64,000 nt of DNA from Paraburkholderia sp. BL25I1N1 (GCF_003002025.1 NZ_PVZB01000029.1:47519-111518); one strand, 5' to 3'. Shown: positions 52,485 to 63,300, counted from the first letter of the stretch. The notes: generated by a model from the sequence alone, not told the origin. Numbers and translations are program-made.

Positions 52485-52726
52485 GAACGCTCTCCCTCGG
52501 ATATGTCGACCGGACGTAGTGCGGCGCGATTCAGCAGACCGTGTGCGGGCCACAACGAACCGATCCTGCGAAGCCGCGTGCTCCATTGCGAAGGCGCTGC
52601 GGTAGCTTTGACAGAAGCCGACTCGCTCGCTTTCTCACGCGGAGGAGGTACGTCCGCGCACGGAACTCCGGAACGAAGTGAATAGTCCGCGAGATCACCG
52701 TTCAAATCGCTGTAGATGAGGTACAT
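52481..52726 (-). CDS. Small hypothetical protein
   Basis: An 81-residue ORF starting MYLIYSDLNGDLADYSLRSG, with a Pro/Ala/Ser-rich middle and a basic, amphipathic C-terminal half (STRLRRIGSLWPAHGLL). GGAGA lies 6 nt before ATG 52726, and the stop overlaps the next gene by ATGA, both supporting real translation. No signal peptide, TM or known domain is apparent. It leads the three-gene unit ending in the SnoaL-like gene. Confidence 0.6.
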   Translation of the reverse strand: MYLIYSDLNGDLADYSLRSGVPCADVPPPREKASESASVKATAAPSQWSTRLRRIGSLWPAHGLLNRAALRPVDISEGERS

Positions 52727-52985
52727 AGCTTGTCTCCGATCGGCCGAGGCCTGGTGGGTGCTCGTGCACACCTCTTGATAAACATCGTAGGCGAGGACGT
52801 TCGGTTATGCAACTGTCCGTTCAATTATTCGGATCGGTGTTTTCACTACCAGCGATTTTTTCTGCCGCTGCAACATAGCCTGAAAATTCTGGTAAGTGCA
52901 GCCCGCAAATGCACGACGCAGGCGGACTCGGGGTCGCGGCCGCTCGAGAAGCGCGCTGTCGACGCGGCGCTCCCGCATAAAAAAT

Positions 52986-53013
52986 CCCCGGCACCAAGTT
53001 ATCGGCACCGGGG
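52986..53013 (-). terminator. Rho-independent terminator on the minus strand after the SDR
   Basis: Hairpin CCCCGG / CCGGGG with an internal mismatch and short inner stem; on the minus strand it is followed by ATTTTTTATG. It is 100 bp downstream of the SDR stop at 53113. A second 8-bp hairpin (CACCGCCG / CGGCGGTG, 53065-53086) lies in between. No gene was recognised in the 386-bp gap 52727-53112. Confidence 0.7.
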
Positions 53014-53112
53014 ACAAAAGGACACCATGCATAGGCTTCGCATGCTGCTTACAACACGGGTAAGCACCGCCGGGCCTACGGCGGTGTTCATGATTGGTAA
53101 TTTATGTACTCT

Positions 53113-53901
53113 TCAGGAAACCTGAAATCCTCCATCGACAGCGAGCAATTGGCCCGTCACATAGTCGGCGGCCGGAGAGGCAAAGAACAAGACCGCGCTC
53201 GCGATGTCCGCAGCGCTCCCGATCCGACCCAAAGGCATACGTCCCGGCTGGGTGATCGGTCCGTGTGCTTGATGGACTTTCGTCGATGCCGCTGCGCCTT
53301 CGGTCGCAACGCCGCCGGGGAGCACTGCATTGACCCGGATCCGGTCCGCAGCGAATTCGAGCGCGACAACTTTTGTCAGATTGTTCACGCCGGCTTTTGA
53401 CGCGCCATAGTCACCGTTATCAAAGATCACGGGCTGCAGCGACGCCACTGAAGAAATATTAATGATCGATCCGCCCGCGTTGCCGGCTTGCATCCGTTTG
53501 ATGGCTTCGCGCATGCATAGGAAGGTTCCGCGCAGATTGACTCGCAGCACGCGGTCCCACTTCTCCGCCGACGTATCGACGAAGCTCGTTTTCGGATAGA
53601 TCCCGGCATTGTTGACGAGGATGTCGAGCCGGCCGAACTTGGCATGCGTCGTATCGAACATCCCGGTGATCGAAGCTTCGTCGCCAATATCGACTTTGAC
53701 CGCGATTGCCTTGCCCGACGCATCGTCAATCTGCGCGACTGTTTGCAGAGCGCCCTCCTCGTTAAGATCGGCTGCGACGACTACCGCGCCCGCTGACGCC
53801 AGCAGCAGTGCTGTCTCGCGTCCGATGCCCGACCCTGCGCCGGTAACGACTGCGACCCGCCCATCGAGATCGAACAGGCTCGCTAACTTCGATGTACTCA
53901 T
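53113..53901 (-). CDS. Short-chain dehydrogenase/reductase (SDR)
   Basis: Classical SDR of 262 residues: VVTGAGSGIGRETALLL, AADLNE (acidic after beta-2, NAD-type), NNAGIYPKTSF, INISSVASLQPVIFDNGDYGASKAGV with Ser, Tyr and Lys, and VDGGFQVS at the end. GGAGGAG precedes ATG 53901. A one-mismatch operator lies 40 bp upstream, making this the right-most apparent member of the regulon. It is a single-gene unit with its own terminator. It likely oxidises a ring or side-chain hydroxyl. Confidence 0.92.
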   Translation of the reverse strand: MSTSKLASLFDLDGRVAVVTGAGSGIGRETALLLASAGAVVVAADLNEEGALQTVAQIDDASGKAIAVKVDIGDEASITGMFDTTHAKFGRLDILVNNAGIYPKTSFVDTSAEKWDRVLRVNLRGTFLCMREAIKRMQAGNAGGSIINISSVASLQPVIFDNGDYGASKAGVNNLTKVVALEFAADRIRVNAVLPGGVATEGAAASTKVHQAHGPITQPGRMPLGRIGSAADIASAVLFFASPAADYVTGQLLAVDGGFQVS

Positions 53902-53940
53902 TGCTCCTCCGGTTGCTCGCGATACGAACAGTTATTTTAT

Positions 53941-53951
53941 GAACGTCATTC
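53941..53951. promoter_or_regulatory. Operator copy GAAC-GTC-ATTC upstream of the SDR
   Basis: One mismatch from the consensus, flanked by TTTAT and GGAAA. It lies 40 bp upstream of the SDR start. A further degenerate half-site GATACGAACAG lies between it and the gene. Confidence 0.55.
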
Positions 53952-54155
53952 GGAAACATAAACTCTTGGGCAAGTAGTGTCAAGGCGGTGATGAGTGGCA
54001 GGAAGCCAGATGGAGGGAAAAATGACAGGAGAGCACGCTGCGTAGCGCAGCGTGACAAAAGACGAGTAAAACAGTCCGCGCGATGACTCAACAGCGTTCG
54101 CCAGCCTTCTCCGACTTGCGAGCGACAGTTGCAAGTGGACTGTCGTTGGAGCGAC

Positions 54156-55055
54156 TCAGTCGGGCGTGGGGGCCGCGAGTTCGCGAATGATATCGAGCAT
54201 GGCCCGGTGGTAGGCCTTATGGGGCCGATCGGTCCAGATGAGGGAAACTTCAGTATCGAACGATGTCGGAATATCGTCTATGTCGACGAAAACAACGCCC
54301 TCCACCGGAAGGTGCCGCGCGGAGTCCAGCATTAATCCAATGCCAAGCTCATTTGCTACGAGATTGAGCATCGTGTAAGGATGCCGTGCCTGCTGAGTGA
54401 CTTTGGGAGACAAACCTGCTTCCCGCCGAGCGGCTTCAAACGCCGCGAACACCGGCTGGGACATTTGTTGCGGAAACATGATCAGCGGATACGCCGCGAG
54501 GTCGGCGACCCGGATGCTGGCTTGCTGCGCCAATGGCCAGCTTGCTGGAACGGCAGCAACCAACCTCATGCGTTCGATTGTGGAGCTTTCCAGACCTGAC
54601 ACGTCGGCCGCACTGTTGACGACCACGCCAAGATCGATGCTGCCATTCTTCACGCTGGCCGCCGTGAGCGCGCTGCCGCGCTCGATCAAACGGACATCGA
54701 CGCCGGGCCACTGCCGGCGCAGCGTCTGTATGGCGAGCGGCATGATGCGCATCGCGCACATCGGCACAAACGCAATGCTAAGGCTGGCTAACTCATCCGC
54801 AGCCTGGCGCACGCGGCGCTCCGCCATTTCCGCTTGTGCGATCAAAGGTTTCGCTTCCGCGAGTAGCGCCGCGCCCGCAGTCGTCAACGAGACGCCACGC
54901 GGAGTACGTTCCAATAGCCTGGTTCCGAGCGACTCTTCGAGGCGCATGATGGATTGACTCAGCGGCGGTTGCGCCATGCCGAGTCGCGCCGCGGCACGGC
55001 CGAAATGTTGAGTTTCGGCGACCGCGATAAAGTGCCTGAGGTGACGCAATTCCAT
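54156..55055 (-). CDS. LysR-family transcriptional regulator
   Basis: A 299-residue LysR regulator. The winged HTH occupies residues 1-60 (MELRHLRHFIAVAETQHFGRAAARLGMAQPPLSQSIMRLEESLG). The C-terminal effector domain includes SIAFVPMCAMRIMPLAIQTLR and PLIMFPQQMSQPVFAAFEAARREAG. The N-terminal form resembles the CatR/BenM group of aromatic-catabolism activators. ATG 55055 is set by the conserved start; the frame upstream is not conserved. It lies beyond the last island operator and is not preceded by one. The GAAC-N3-GTTC motif is not a typical LysR T-N11-A box, so it may not be the regulon controller. Confidence 0.93.
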   Translation of the reverse strand: MELRHLRHFIAVAETQHFGRAAARLGMAQPPLSQSIMRLEESLGTRLLERTPRGVSLTTAGAALLAEAKPLIAQAEMAERRVRQAADELASLSIAFVPMCAMRIMPLAIQTLRRQWPGVDVRLIERGSALTAASVKNGSIDLGVVVNSAADVSGLESSTIERMRLVAAVPASWPLAQQASIRVADLAAYPLIMFPQQMSQPVFAAFEAARREAGLSPKVTQQARHPYTMLNLVANELGIGLMLDSARHLPVEGVVFVDIDDIPTSFDTEVSLIWTDRPHKAYHRAMLDIIRELAAPTPD

Positions 55056-55729
55056 GACGTGATATCGCTTTGATATGACTCGACCTCGACAGAATATCCT
55101 TTTTGAAAGATCACAGCTAACCCTCCGTATTCCGCTCGCTGAGACGCTTGATCGGAATGACATGTCGTCATATCCACAGAGATGACGGGCCCCCTCGCGT
55201 GCAGTGAACCTTGAACACCGACTCACTCAGCGAGATCGATAAGCCGCCGACCCGTGTCGATGACGCACCGTCAACCATCAGAGCTGCGGCATTCTGCAGA
55301 GAGCGATCGCCGGGAACTGGCCGTTCTTGTGAAGAACGGACGCCTGACTGACATAGAGCGATGGCGCCTTGTTTTTGTCCCTCGATACCCTTGGATGGTA
55401 GCCGGCGTAACAGGGCGCGCTGCCGGGGTTCCGCAAATGGCCTGACGAATATTGTCAATTCAAAAGCCAAGTGCAAGCACGTAGATTGCGATGCGTCAGT
55501 TGGCGGTATACTCGAAAAAGCCGTCCAAGGGATCGACTTCAGGTAGAGATGCCAGGAAGAGGTGGCCGATCATGAACTGAATTCGTCGCTGTTCGCGCTA
55601 TACCGATTCGCGCAGGAAGTAGGCAAGGTGAAGGGATGCAGGAGAAGTAACGCTCTGGAAGTACTCCGGAAATCAGGCGACGGACACGGAGATCGTGTCT
55701 GACTGTTTGCCGCTGACTCGGCCACGACG
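55056..55729. other. 674-bp intergenic region without recognisable gene
   Basis: Between the LysR gene and the divergent cyclase. Short ORFs on both strands (for example 55254-55445 plus and 55168-55476 minus) have no ribosome sites at their starts and no recognisable domains. No operator copy, tRNA or strong terminator was seen. Confidence 0.5.
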
Positions 55730-57172
55730 ATGCACATTGACGATCAGTTTCTCGAGCGCAAAATGACCGAGATCGAGCAGGCGAGGTCATGGAGTCCGCG
55801 TGTCATTTCCAAGCTCGAGACTCTGGTCAGGAGCGGCGACGATCTGTCCGTTTACCGGGTCAACCCGCTGGCGTTTGCGCGTGATCGCGGCATAGGCGAG
55901 GCTGAATGCATCGACCTCTTTCTTCATGCGGCGCGATACGGGCTGTTCGGGATGAACTGGAACGTTCTTTGTCCGCAGTCAGGAATGGTCCTCAATAGCT
56001 TCGGATCGTTGCGCACGCTCAAGACCCACTATGTCTGTGGACTATGCGACGTTACGGGCGAAACCGACCTGGACGATTTCATCGAAGTCACATTTTCTAT
56101 ATCTCCCGAACTCCGGAGGCTGACCTTCCACGACCCCGAGTCGCTTTCCGTGGATGATTTCCATTGGAAGCTACGATTTAACGGTGACGGTCGTTTCGCC
56201 GGCCAACAAGTTCGGTTTCTCGACTTTTTGCGGGGTCTGGTGCGCGGCCTGACGTTTCTGCCGCCAGGCTCGACGACGACTCTACAGGCGGACCTTGGCC
56301 CCGGTGCCTTGTCGGGCGTGAATGTCGAAACACAGGCCGCTCTCGTGGTTGCGATTGCCGGCGAACCGGTCACGTCGCCGACGCTGTTGCAGGTGGGATA
56401 TGACGGGCAACGGTTTGCCCCGGCGCTCTCCGTTGTGCCGCCCGGCCCTGTAGTCGTTGAGGTGAGGAATACGGGAAGCAAGCGCGGGTCCCTGCTCCTG
56501 ATCAATTGGCCTCCTGAGGTCGTCGCCCAAGTCATCAAGCCGCCGCTCGAATTCGAACCGTATCTCTCCGGCGGGACGCTAGTGGCGCGACAAACCTTCC
56601 GGCGCCTGTTCCGCTCGGAACGCGTCGACGAGAAGGAGGGGCTCGGGATTCGGCAAGTGACATTTGTTTTCACCGATCTCAAGGGTTCGACGGCCATGTA
56701 CGAACGCCTCGGCGATCTGAATGCGTACGGGCTAGTCAGACAGCATTTCGCATTGCTCGAGATGGTCGCACAACGGTATTCCGGCGCGATAGTAAAGACG
56801 ATTGGGGATGCTGTGATGGCCGTCTTCTGTCGACCAACGGACGCTGTTTCCGCGTCGTTAAGGATTGTCGATGAAATCGGACGCTTCAATCGCGAGCGTG
56901 GAGAACCGGCGATCATTCTGAAGATCGGGGCGCATTGCGGGCCATCGTTAGCAGTGACGCTGAACGACAATCTCGATTATTTCGGCCAGACCGTCAACGT
57001 CGCCGCGCGCGTGCAGTCTCTCGCTGAGGCCGGAGAGATTTGCATCTCGGAAGCGCTCTATAGCTCACCTGGCGTCCGCGACCTTCTTGCTGGCCGCACT
57101 GTCGTCGAATTCGAAACTCCACTTCGCGGCGTCCAAGGCAGGGCAAGCGCATATCGCATCGCGTCCGGGTGA
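55730..57172 (+). CDS. Class III adenylate/guanylate cyclase with N-terminal DUF5939-like domain
   Basis: A 480-residue protein. The N-terminal about 280 residues contain a CxxC-type segment (VCGLCDVTGETD) and a beta-rich domain resembling DUF5939. The class III cyclase homology domain starts near residue 305: VTFVFTDLKGSTAMYERLGD with the first metal Asp, IVKTIGDAVMAVF with the second, and DYFGQTVNVAARVQSLAEAGEICIS. Cyclic nucleotide output (probably cAMP) is expected. ATG 55730 is retained; ATG 55763 is an alternative. The next gene rightward after an integrase remnant is a cyclic-nucleotide-binding transporter, a likely effector. Confidence 0.88.
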   Translation: MHIDDQFLERKMTEIEQARSWSPRVISKLETLVRSGDDLSVYRVNPLAFARDRGIGEAECIDLFLHAARYGLFGMNWNVLCPQSGMVLNSFGSLRTLKTHYVCGLCDVTGETDLDDFIEVTFSISPELRRLTFHDPESLSVDDFHWKLRFNGDGRFAGQQVRFLDFLRGLVRGLTFLPPGSTTTLQADLGPGALSGVNVETQAALVVAIAGEPVTSPTLLQVGYDGQRFAPALSVVPPGPVVVEVRNTGSKRGSLLLINWPPEVVAQVIKPPLEFEPYLSGGTLVARQTFRRLFRSERVDEKEGLGIRQVTFVFTDLKGSTAMYERLGDLNAYGLVRQHFALLEMVAQRYSGAIVKTIGDAVMAVFCRPTDAVSASLRIVDEIGRFNRERGEPAIILKIGAHCGPSLAVTLNDNLDYFGQTVNVAARVQSLAEAGEICISEALYSSPGVRDLLAGRTVVEFETPLRGVQGRASAYRIASG

Positions 57173-57491
57173 TGACGATCACCGCATTGGTCTCGCTACT
57201 GAGTTGGAAGACGGGAAGAACGTCATTGAGTCGAGCAACTGTGCGTGAAGTCACGAAATGGTCCCAAGGGATTGAATACGTGCAGAGCACAATCTGCCGG
57301 CTTGGCGCATAGCCATCGGCCGTGTGGCTGCGCGGATGGGCTGCTGTAATGTGAAAGCTTCGCCGAAGTGGAACTGATTCAGGCGGCGGCAGTGGGCCGA
57401 AGAGGGTCGGCTTCAAAGCGCACAACAATCTCCCCTTCGATATTGAAACGCGTATTTCTTCCAGCGGCCGGCGGGTGCAGTTGGGCCATAG

Positions 57492-57788
57492 AACAAGGGC
57501 AGCTTGACCGGCCAGAAGCCGCCATTGGAGCTCCGCGAAATCTGGGCGATTCGGACGAGACTTCAGATGTCGTCCAATGTTCGTGAGTTGGCACTGTTCA
57601 GCCTGGCGGTTGATAGCTAGCTTCGCACGTGCGACCTGACGCGGCTGCAAGTGCAGGACATCTGCATAGGAGGCCACGTGGTCTCGCGTGCGACGCCCAT
57701 GCAGCAGAAAACTCAACGGCGGGTGCAGTTCGAAATTACGGAGCAGACTCGGTGGAGTATCGCGGGGTGGATTTTGCGCGAGGACTGA
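57492..57788 (+). pseudogene. Tyrosine recombinase/integrase remnant
   Basis: In one frame the sequence reads KGSLTGQKPPLELREIWAIR, then RELALFSLAVDS, an in-frame TAG at 57618-57620, and LRTCDLTRLQVQDICIGGHVVSRA ... RRVQFEITEQTR. This matches the core of a site-specific integrase type common in Burkholderiaceae (SKLRxCDL with the catalytic-region Arg nearby, QKTxRPVQFEITEQTR). Lys codon AAG appears mutated to TAG. The N-terminus and the C-terminal HxxR/Tyr part are missing, although faint similarity continues in another frame to about 57850. It marks a past insertion or island edge between the cyclase and transporter. The remaining 57173-57491 holds nothing recognisable. Confidence 0.75.
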
Positions 57789-57959
57789 AAAAAACCCGCC
57801 GACCATCACCTTTTCGAGCCGGTGCATGCCTTAGGGCAGCAAGATGAAAAAGCACGATCCGATGGGCATCGATCATCCCGCATCGGGCGCGATGTCGCAG
57901 TATGCGGGCGTGGGTGGCGAGGCCGGGCACGAGGCGGCAGGCCTCGTTTCATGCGTCGA

Positions 57960-60224
57960 TCACCAAGCAGCGCGCAGTGCTTCATCGGCGACTGCGAGTC
58001 GCGACGCGATCGTCTTGATCAGAAAGCGGTGAAACTGCTGCGCGGTGACCGGGTCATCGCGTTCGAGCGTGAGAAGCGCGGGCACCGACAGACGGTGAAC
58101 GCGTGTCGGCGCTTCGGCGATCACGTCGGCGCTTCGCGCCGTCTGGGTGTACACGGCCATTTCGCCGACGATCGTGCCCGGACCGAACGAGCGCAGCCGC
58201 ACCGGCCGGCCATCGAGCAGCGGCAACGAAACGGCGACGCGTCCGCGCTCGACGATATAAATCGCATCGCCCGGCTCGCCACACGAGAACAGCGGCTGCC
58301 CGGCATCGAGATCGCACGGTTCGAGACATGCACACAACTTCTCCAGCGCGCACGGCGTGAAGTGCGGCGCGAGCGTCGCATAAAAATCGTGCTCGCCGGA
58401 GCGATCCGTGTCTGCATCGGATGCGAGCAGTTGATCTTCGATCCATTCGAGACCGGCATCGAGCGTTGGGAACTCGCGTATCCGTAAGTGCAGCGTGCCT
58501 GTCTTCACGAGCAGATTGCGCGAGCGTACGGGCAACGCGGTCAGCACGAGATCCGCACCCGACGTTGCGCAGAGTTGCCGCAGCTTCACGAATGCAATCG
58601 ATACCGATGCGTCCATGCCATTGGTCGACGCGAAATCGAGTACGACATAGCGCACGGGCAATGCGTCGAGTACTTCGAGGCGTTCGCGCACCCGTTGCAG
58701 GATCGAGTTGGCGGTGCCGAAGAACAGGAAGCCTTGCAGGCACACGCCGAATAGCTGCGCGCCGACTTCGCGCAGACGCGCGGCGTTTTCGATACTGCGC
58801 TCGACTGTCGAGGTACGCGTAGTAGCATCGAATTCCATTCGCACGCAACTGACGCGTCCATACAGCAGCGCGAACATCACGCACGCGGCGATCACGCCCG
58901 CAATCACACCCGCAACGACGCCATAAAACGCGACTACGGCGAGTATGCCCGGCACGAGCGCGTACTCATACCAGTTCAGCCGCGCATACGCGCCGACCAG
59001 CCATTGCAGCATCAGGCGCAATCCCATGAAGAGTTGCAGCCCGACCAGCACGGGCACGGGAAACAGCGCGACCAGATCGGGTGACGCAGCGAGCACAACG
59101 AGGCATGCGATCGCTGCGAACACGCCCGCCATCCGGCTCGTCGCGCCGGCGCGCGCGTTGAGCATCGAGCGGTTGTACGACTGATAGCCGACCATGCCGC
59201 CCAGCAATCCGCTCGCGATGTTTGCGAGTCCCGCCGCGCGCATTTCGCGGTTCAGGTCGATGTCTTCGCCCGTTACCGCGCCGATGGCCGTCGAGTTCAT
59301 CAGGATCGTGATCGCCGATGCAGATGTCACGACGAGCGTCTCAGGCAGATGTGCGCCGATCGCGGCCCAGTCGATCACGCCGCGCGCGAGCGGCGCAGGG
59401 ATATGGAGATCGGGGAATAATTGCAGTTTCACATGCGGCAGTAGCAGGCCCATATTGCGCGCATCGTCGATCGACAGTCCGGCGAGATGCAGCAGCAGAT
59501 AGAACAGCGCGATTCCGCACAGGAGTACGATCGGCAGTGCGGCAATGTGCTGCCAGCGGCGCGTAAGCGCGGTTGTGAGCACGCCGATGAAGAGCGCGGG
59601 TGTCCATGCGAGCCAGTGCAGATGCGCTAGAAGCCCGAGGCTATGCCATTGAGGCGACGCGCCCGTCAGCACGCGAAACGCGCCCGCGAGCAGCAGATAG
59701 CCCGTGCCAGCGAGAAACCCTCCGACCACGGGGTACGGCAGGAACTGCAATGAACGGCTGCGCTTCGACGAACCGATTGAGAACAGCACAATGCCCGTCA
59801 GCACCGAGCACAGCGCGATCGAAATCAGTACGGTCAGCAGAATGGTTGGTGGCGAGCCGCCGTCGGCGCGTGCGCTGCTGGCGACGCCCGCCGCTACACC
59901 CGCGAGAAACGCCGTCGCGTTGCTGTCCGGCCCGGCAATATTCAGACGCATCGAACTGGTCAGCGCGATCACGAGCGCAGTGACGATACAACTGACGAGC
60001 GCTGTAGGCACGCCGAGTTGGGCATAGCGCGCGAGGTCCGCGCTGAAGACCAGCGTGCCCAGGCTCATTGCGTAGCAGAGCATGACGAGTGTCGAGACGG
60101 CGCCCGCCGCCAGGTCGCCGAGCAGGCCGGCGACGTTCGACGCGAATTCCGACGCAGACCCGGACGCAGAACCTGTGGCACCTTCCTTCACGGCGCTCTC
60201 CCGCAACGCGCGGCGCCGAGACAT
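57960..60224 (-). CDS. SulP-family transporter with STAS and cyclic-nucleotide-binding domains
   Basis: A 754-residue fusion. Residues about 30-420 form the SulP membrane domain with many TMs (VSTLVMLCYAMSLGTLVF, LNIAGPDSNATAFLAGVAAG, FLPYPVVGGFLAGTGYLLL, LANIASGLLGGMVGYQSYNRSML). A STAS domain follows (YVVLDFASTNGMDASVSIAF). The C-terminal cNMP-binding domain has FSCGEPGDAIYIVERGRVAVSL and FGPGTIVGEMAVYTQTARSADVIA, a recognisable phosphate-binding cassette. An anion (sulfate/bicarbonate/dicarboxylate) transporter gated by cAMP or cGMP is likely. ATG 60224 is chosen by position; a TTG at 60305 would add 27 residues. It is flanked by two cyclase genes. Confidence 0.9.
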   Translation of the reverse strand: MSRRRALRESAVKEGATGSASGSASEFASNVAGLLGDLAAGAVSTLVMLCYAMSLGTLVFSADLARYAQLGVPTALVSCIVTALVIALTSSMRLNIAGPDSNATAFLAGVAAGVASSARADGGSPPTILLTVLISIALCSVLTGIVLFSIGSSKRSRSLQFLPYPVVGGFLAGTGYLLLAGAFRVLTGASPQWHSLGLLAHLHWLAWTPALFIGVLTTALTRRWQHIAALPIVLLCGIALFYLLLHLAGLSIDDARNMGLLLPHVKLQLFPDLHIPAPLARGVIDWAAIGAHLPETLVVTSASAITILMNSTAIGAVTGEDIDLNREMRAAGLANIASGLLGGMVGYQSYNRSMLNARAGATSRMAGVFAAIACLVVLAASPDLVALFPVPVLVGLQLFMGLRLMLQWLVGAYARLNWYEYALVPGILAVVAFYGVVAGVIAGVIAACVMFALLYGRVSCVRMEFDATTRTSTVERSIENAARLREVGAQLFGVCLQGFLFFGTANSILQRVRERLEVLDALPVRYVVLDFASTNGMDASVSIAFVKLRQLCATSGADLVLTALPVRSRNLLVKTGTLHLRIREFPTLDAGLEWIEDQLLASDADTDRSGEHDFYATLAPHFTPCALEKLCACLEPCDLDAGQPLFSCGEPGDAIYIVERGRVAVSLPLLDGRPVRLRSFGPGTIVGEMAVYTQTARSADVIAEAPTRVHRLSVPALLTLERDDPVTAQQFHRFLIKTIASRLAVADEALRAAW

Positions 60225-60380
60225 GCCAGCGCGCCGCGCGACCCAGTATCCGCCGTCGTCCTTGCGCGTGTCAAACGGCCGTCGTACACCCGTCGGTGCG
60301 CGCAACGCCTACACTGAAACAGGCGAGCGCCGTTGTATTTCTTAAGCGCTCAACGGGAAACAGGTTCCGGCGGTGACGCG

Positions 60381-63300
60381 ATGGACATCGAACTGTGGCT
60401 GCGCGAACTCGGGCTCGAGCAGTACATGCAGGTATTTGCCGACAACGACATCGATGGGGCGATGCTGCGCGAGCTCAGCGATGCGGACCTGAAGGAGCTC
60501 GGCGTGCGCTCGCTAGGGCATCGCAAGCGGCTGCTGACGGCGATAGCGGAGAAACCGTCGTCCACGGTACAGGCTTCTGTCGACCAGCCTGTCGCGCGGG
60601 CGGACGAGCGCAGGCAAGTCGCAGTGCTCTTCGCCGACATCTGCGGCTATACGGATCTCAGCCGGGCACTCGATCCGGAAGAATTGCTCGTTGTGCTCGG
60701 CGGCTACTTCGAGCAGGTAGATGACATCGTCGTTCGACATGGCGGGCACATCGACAAGCATGTCGGCGATTGCGTCATGGCGGTGTTCGGCGCGCCGCGT
60801 TCGTACGGAAACGATCGGGAGCGCGCAGCGCGGGCCGCACTCGCGATCATCGACGCGATGCCGAATCTGTCTCGAACGCTGGTGCGCCCGCTCTCCAGTC
60901 ACATCGGTATTGCGGTCGGCCAGGTCGTCGCAAGCGACACGGGCAGCGCGGCCCATCGCGAGTACACCGTGACGGGCGAAACAGTCAACCTCGCGTCGCG
61001 TCTGACCGACGCGGCCGGACCGGGCGAAATCCTGGTCTCGGAAACTTTGTGGCGCCCGCTGGCAGACCGCATCGCGTGCGAAGCCCGTGGCGCACTTGCC
61101 GTGAAAGGCTTCGCCGAGCCCGTTCCCGTGTGGCGTCTCACCGGCCTTCGACGTCCGTCTGCCAGTCGACCACTCTTTGGCCGTCGCGACGAACTGCGCC
61201 ATTTTCGGGCGATCCTCGAATCATGCCGGGAGACGAGACGCGGCCGCGTCGTTCGTCTGCGGGGTGAGCCTGGTATCGGAAAGACGCGTTTGGTCGAGGA
61301 ATTTCAGCGCGAGGCAAACGGACTAGGCTTCGTGTGTCACACGGCGTTCGTGCTCGACTTCGGTTCTAGAGCCGGTCGCGACGCGATCCGATCACTTATG
61401 CGTGGGCTCCTGGCGTTCGACGACGCGAGCCATGAGGAAGCCGCCAAGTCCGCCATGACGCGAGCCATCGCCGACGGTTTGGCGGACGCCGGTGATGCGC
61501 TTTTCCTCAACGATCTGATCGAGGTGCCGCAGCCGCCCGAACACCGGGCGGTCTACGAAGCCATGAACAACGCGATGCGCGTTCGAGGCCGGCAGGACGT
61601 GATGGCCAGACTCGTGCAACGCGCGAGCCGCGTGCAGCCTCGATTGCTCATCGTTGAAGACATTCATTGGGCGGACCCATCGACGCTGCAGGACCTCGTC
61701 GAACTCAGCTTGGCAGCGGCGGATTGCGCGGCCGTGCTGATCCTGACAACGCGACCGCAGGGCGATCCGCTCGACTCGTCATCGGGCGCAGCGGCAAACG
61801 CGCCGTGCTCGCTATTCGATCTGGGCCCTTTGAACGACGGCGACTCCCGCCTGATGGCCGAGTCGTTTTCCTGTGCAACCGAGGTGGTGGCGCGCTGCAT
61901 CAAGCGGGCCGCGGGTAATCCGCTCTTTCTCGAACAACTGCTCAGCAGCACAGATAAAACGGCTGAAACGGGCGTGCCAGGTTCGGTGCAAAGTTTGGTG
62001 CAAGCGCGGCTGGACGGACTCGATCCCGTCGACAAGACCGTCTTGCGTGCGGCGTCGGTGTTTGGCCAATTCTTCGAGCCGCAGGCCATCAGCCACATTC
62101 TCGAACGCACGGATGTGACGTTTGAACCGATAGTGACGGCGCGCCTGCTGCGTCGACAGGGCAGCGGACTCGTATTCCATCACGCGCTCATTCGCGACGC
62201 CATCTATGATGGGCTGCTGAAGAGCCAACGCCGCGAGTTACATCGACGCGCCGCGCAGTGGTTTGCGCAGCGCGATACCGTACTGCGCGCTGAACATCTC
62301 GATCGGGCAGGCGACCGTGACGCTGCTCGTGCTTATTGCGACGCGGCGCGCACGCAGGCGGCCGGCTATCGCCATGAATTTGCGCTTCAGCTTGTCGAAC
62401 GCGGGCTTGCATTAGCGGATACCTGTGCCGACCGCGTCGCACTCGAATTGCTCCGCGGCAACATCCTGCATGACATCGGCGCCATGACGTCGGCACTCGG
62501 TGCGTTCGAAACGGCGCTCGCGGCGGCGACGACCGATGCAGAACGTTGTCACGCATGGATTGGACGCGCTACGGTGAAGCGGGTCATCGACGATCTCGAC
62601 GGCGCGTGGACCGATCTCGACTGCGCGGCCGCAGTGGCCGCAGCCGAGCGGCTCTCGCGCGAACAGGCACGCATTCACTTTCTGCGCGGCAATCTCTGTT
62701 TTCCGCGCGGCGACAGCGACAGCTGCGTGCGAGAGCATGAACGCAGCCTTGCGCTCGCGCGCGAGGCGTGCGACTACGAACAGGAGGCGGCCGCGCTCGG
62801 CGGGCTTGGCGACGGTGAATACATGCGTGGACGGATGATCAGTGCACATGACGCATTTAGCCTTTGCATCGAGCTGTGTCAGCGCCACGGCTTCGGACGA
62901 ATAGAGGTCGCCAATCTGCCGATGCGCGCGATTACCACGTGGTTTGCCGGCAAGGCGAGCACCGGGCTCGACGCGGCCCTGGCAAGCGTGGCGGCGGCGG
63001 AAAAGGTCGGGCATCTGCGGGCGCTGGCCGTCTCTCATCATGCCGCGTGGCATTGCCTGCACGATCTCGCACAGTGGGACCGCGCGTGGGAGCATGCCGG
63101 TTCGGCGCTGAACTGTGCGCGCGAACTGAAATCGAGGCGCTTTGAAGGCGAGGCGCTTGCGTTTCGCGCGGAACTGCATCGGGTCGCCGGGCGCCGGCGG
63201 GAGGCGCTCGACGATATCGCACAGGCGCTGGCGATCAGCCGCGAGACGGGCATGGCCTACCTCGGCGCGTCGTATCTGGGCACGCTCGCGCGCGCGACCG

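Noticed and set aside
54156..55055. LysR protein as the controller of the GAAC-N3-GTTC regulon
   Set aside because: The palindrome lacks the T-N11-A architecture of LysR boxes and none was seen in the LysR promoter gap; kept only as an untested alternative.
55168..55476. Short ORFs in the LysR-cyclase gap
   Set aside because: No ribosome sites at the starts, overlapping frames on both strands, and no recognisable domain.
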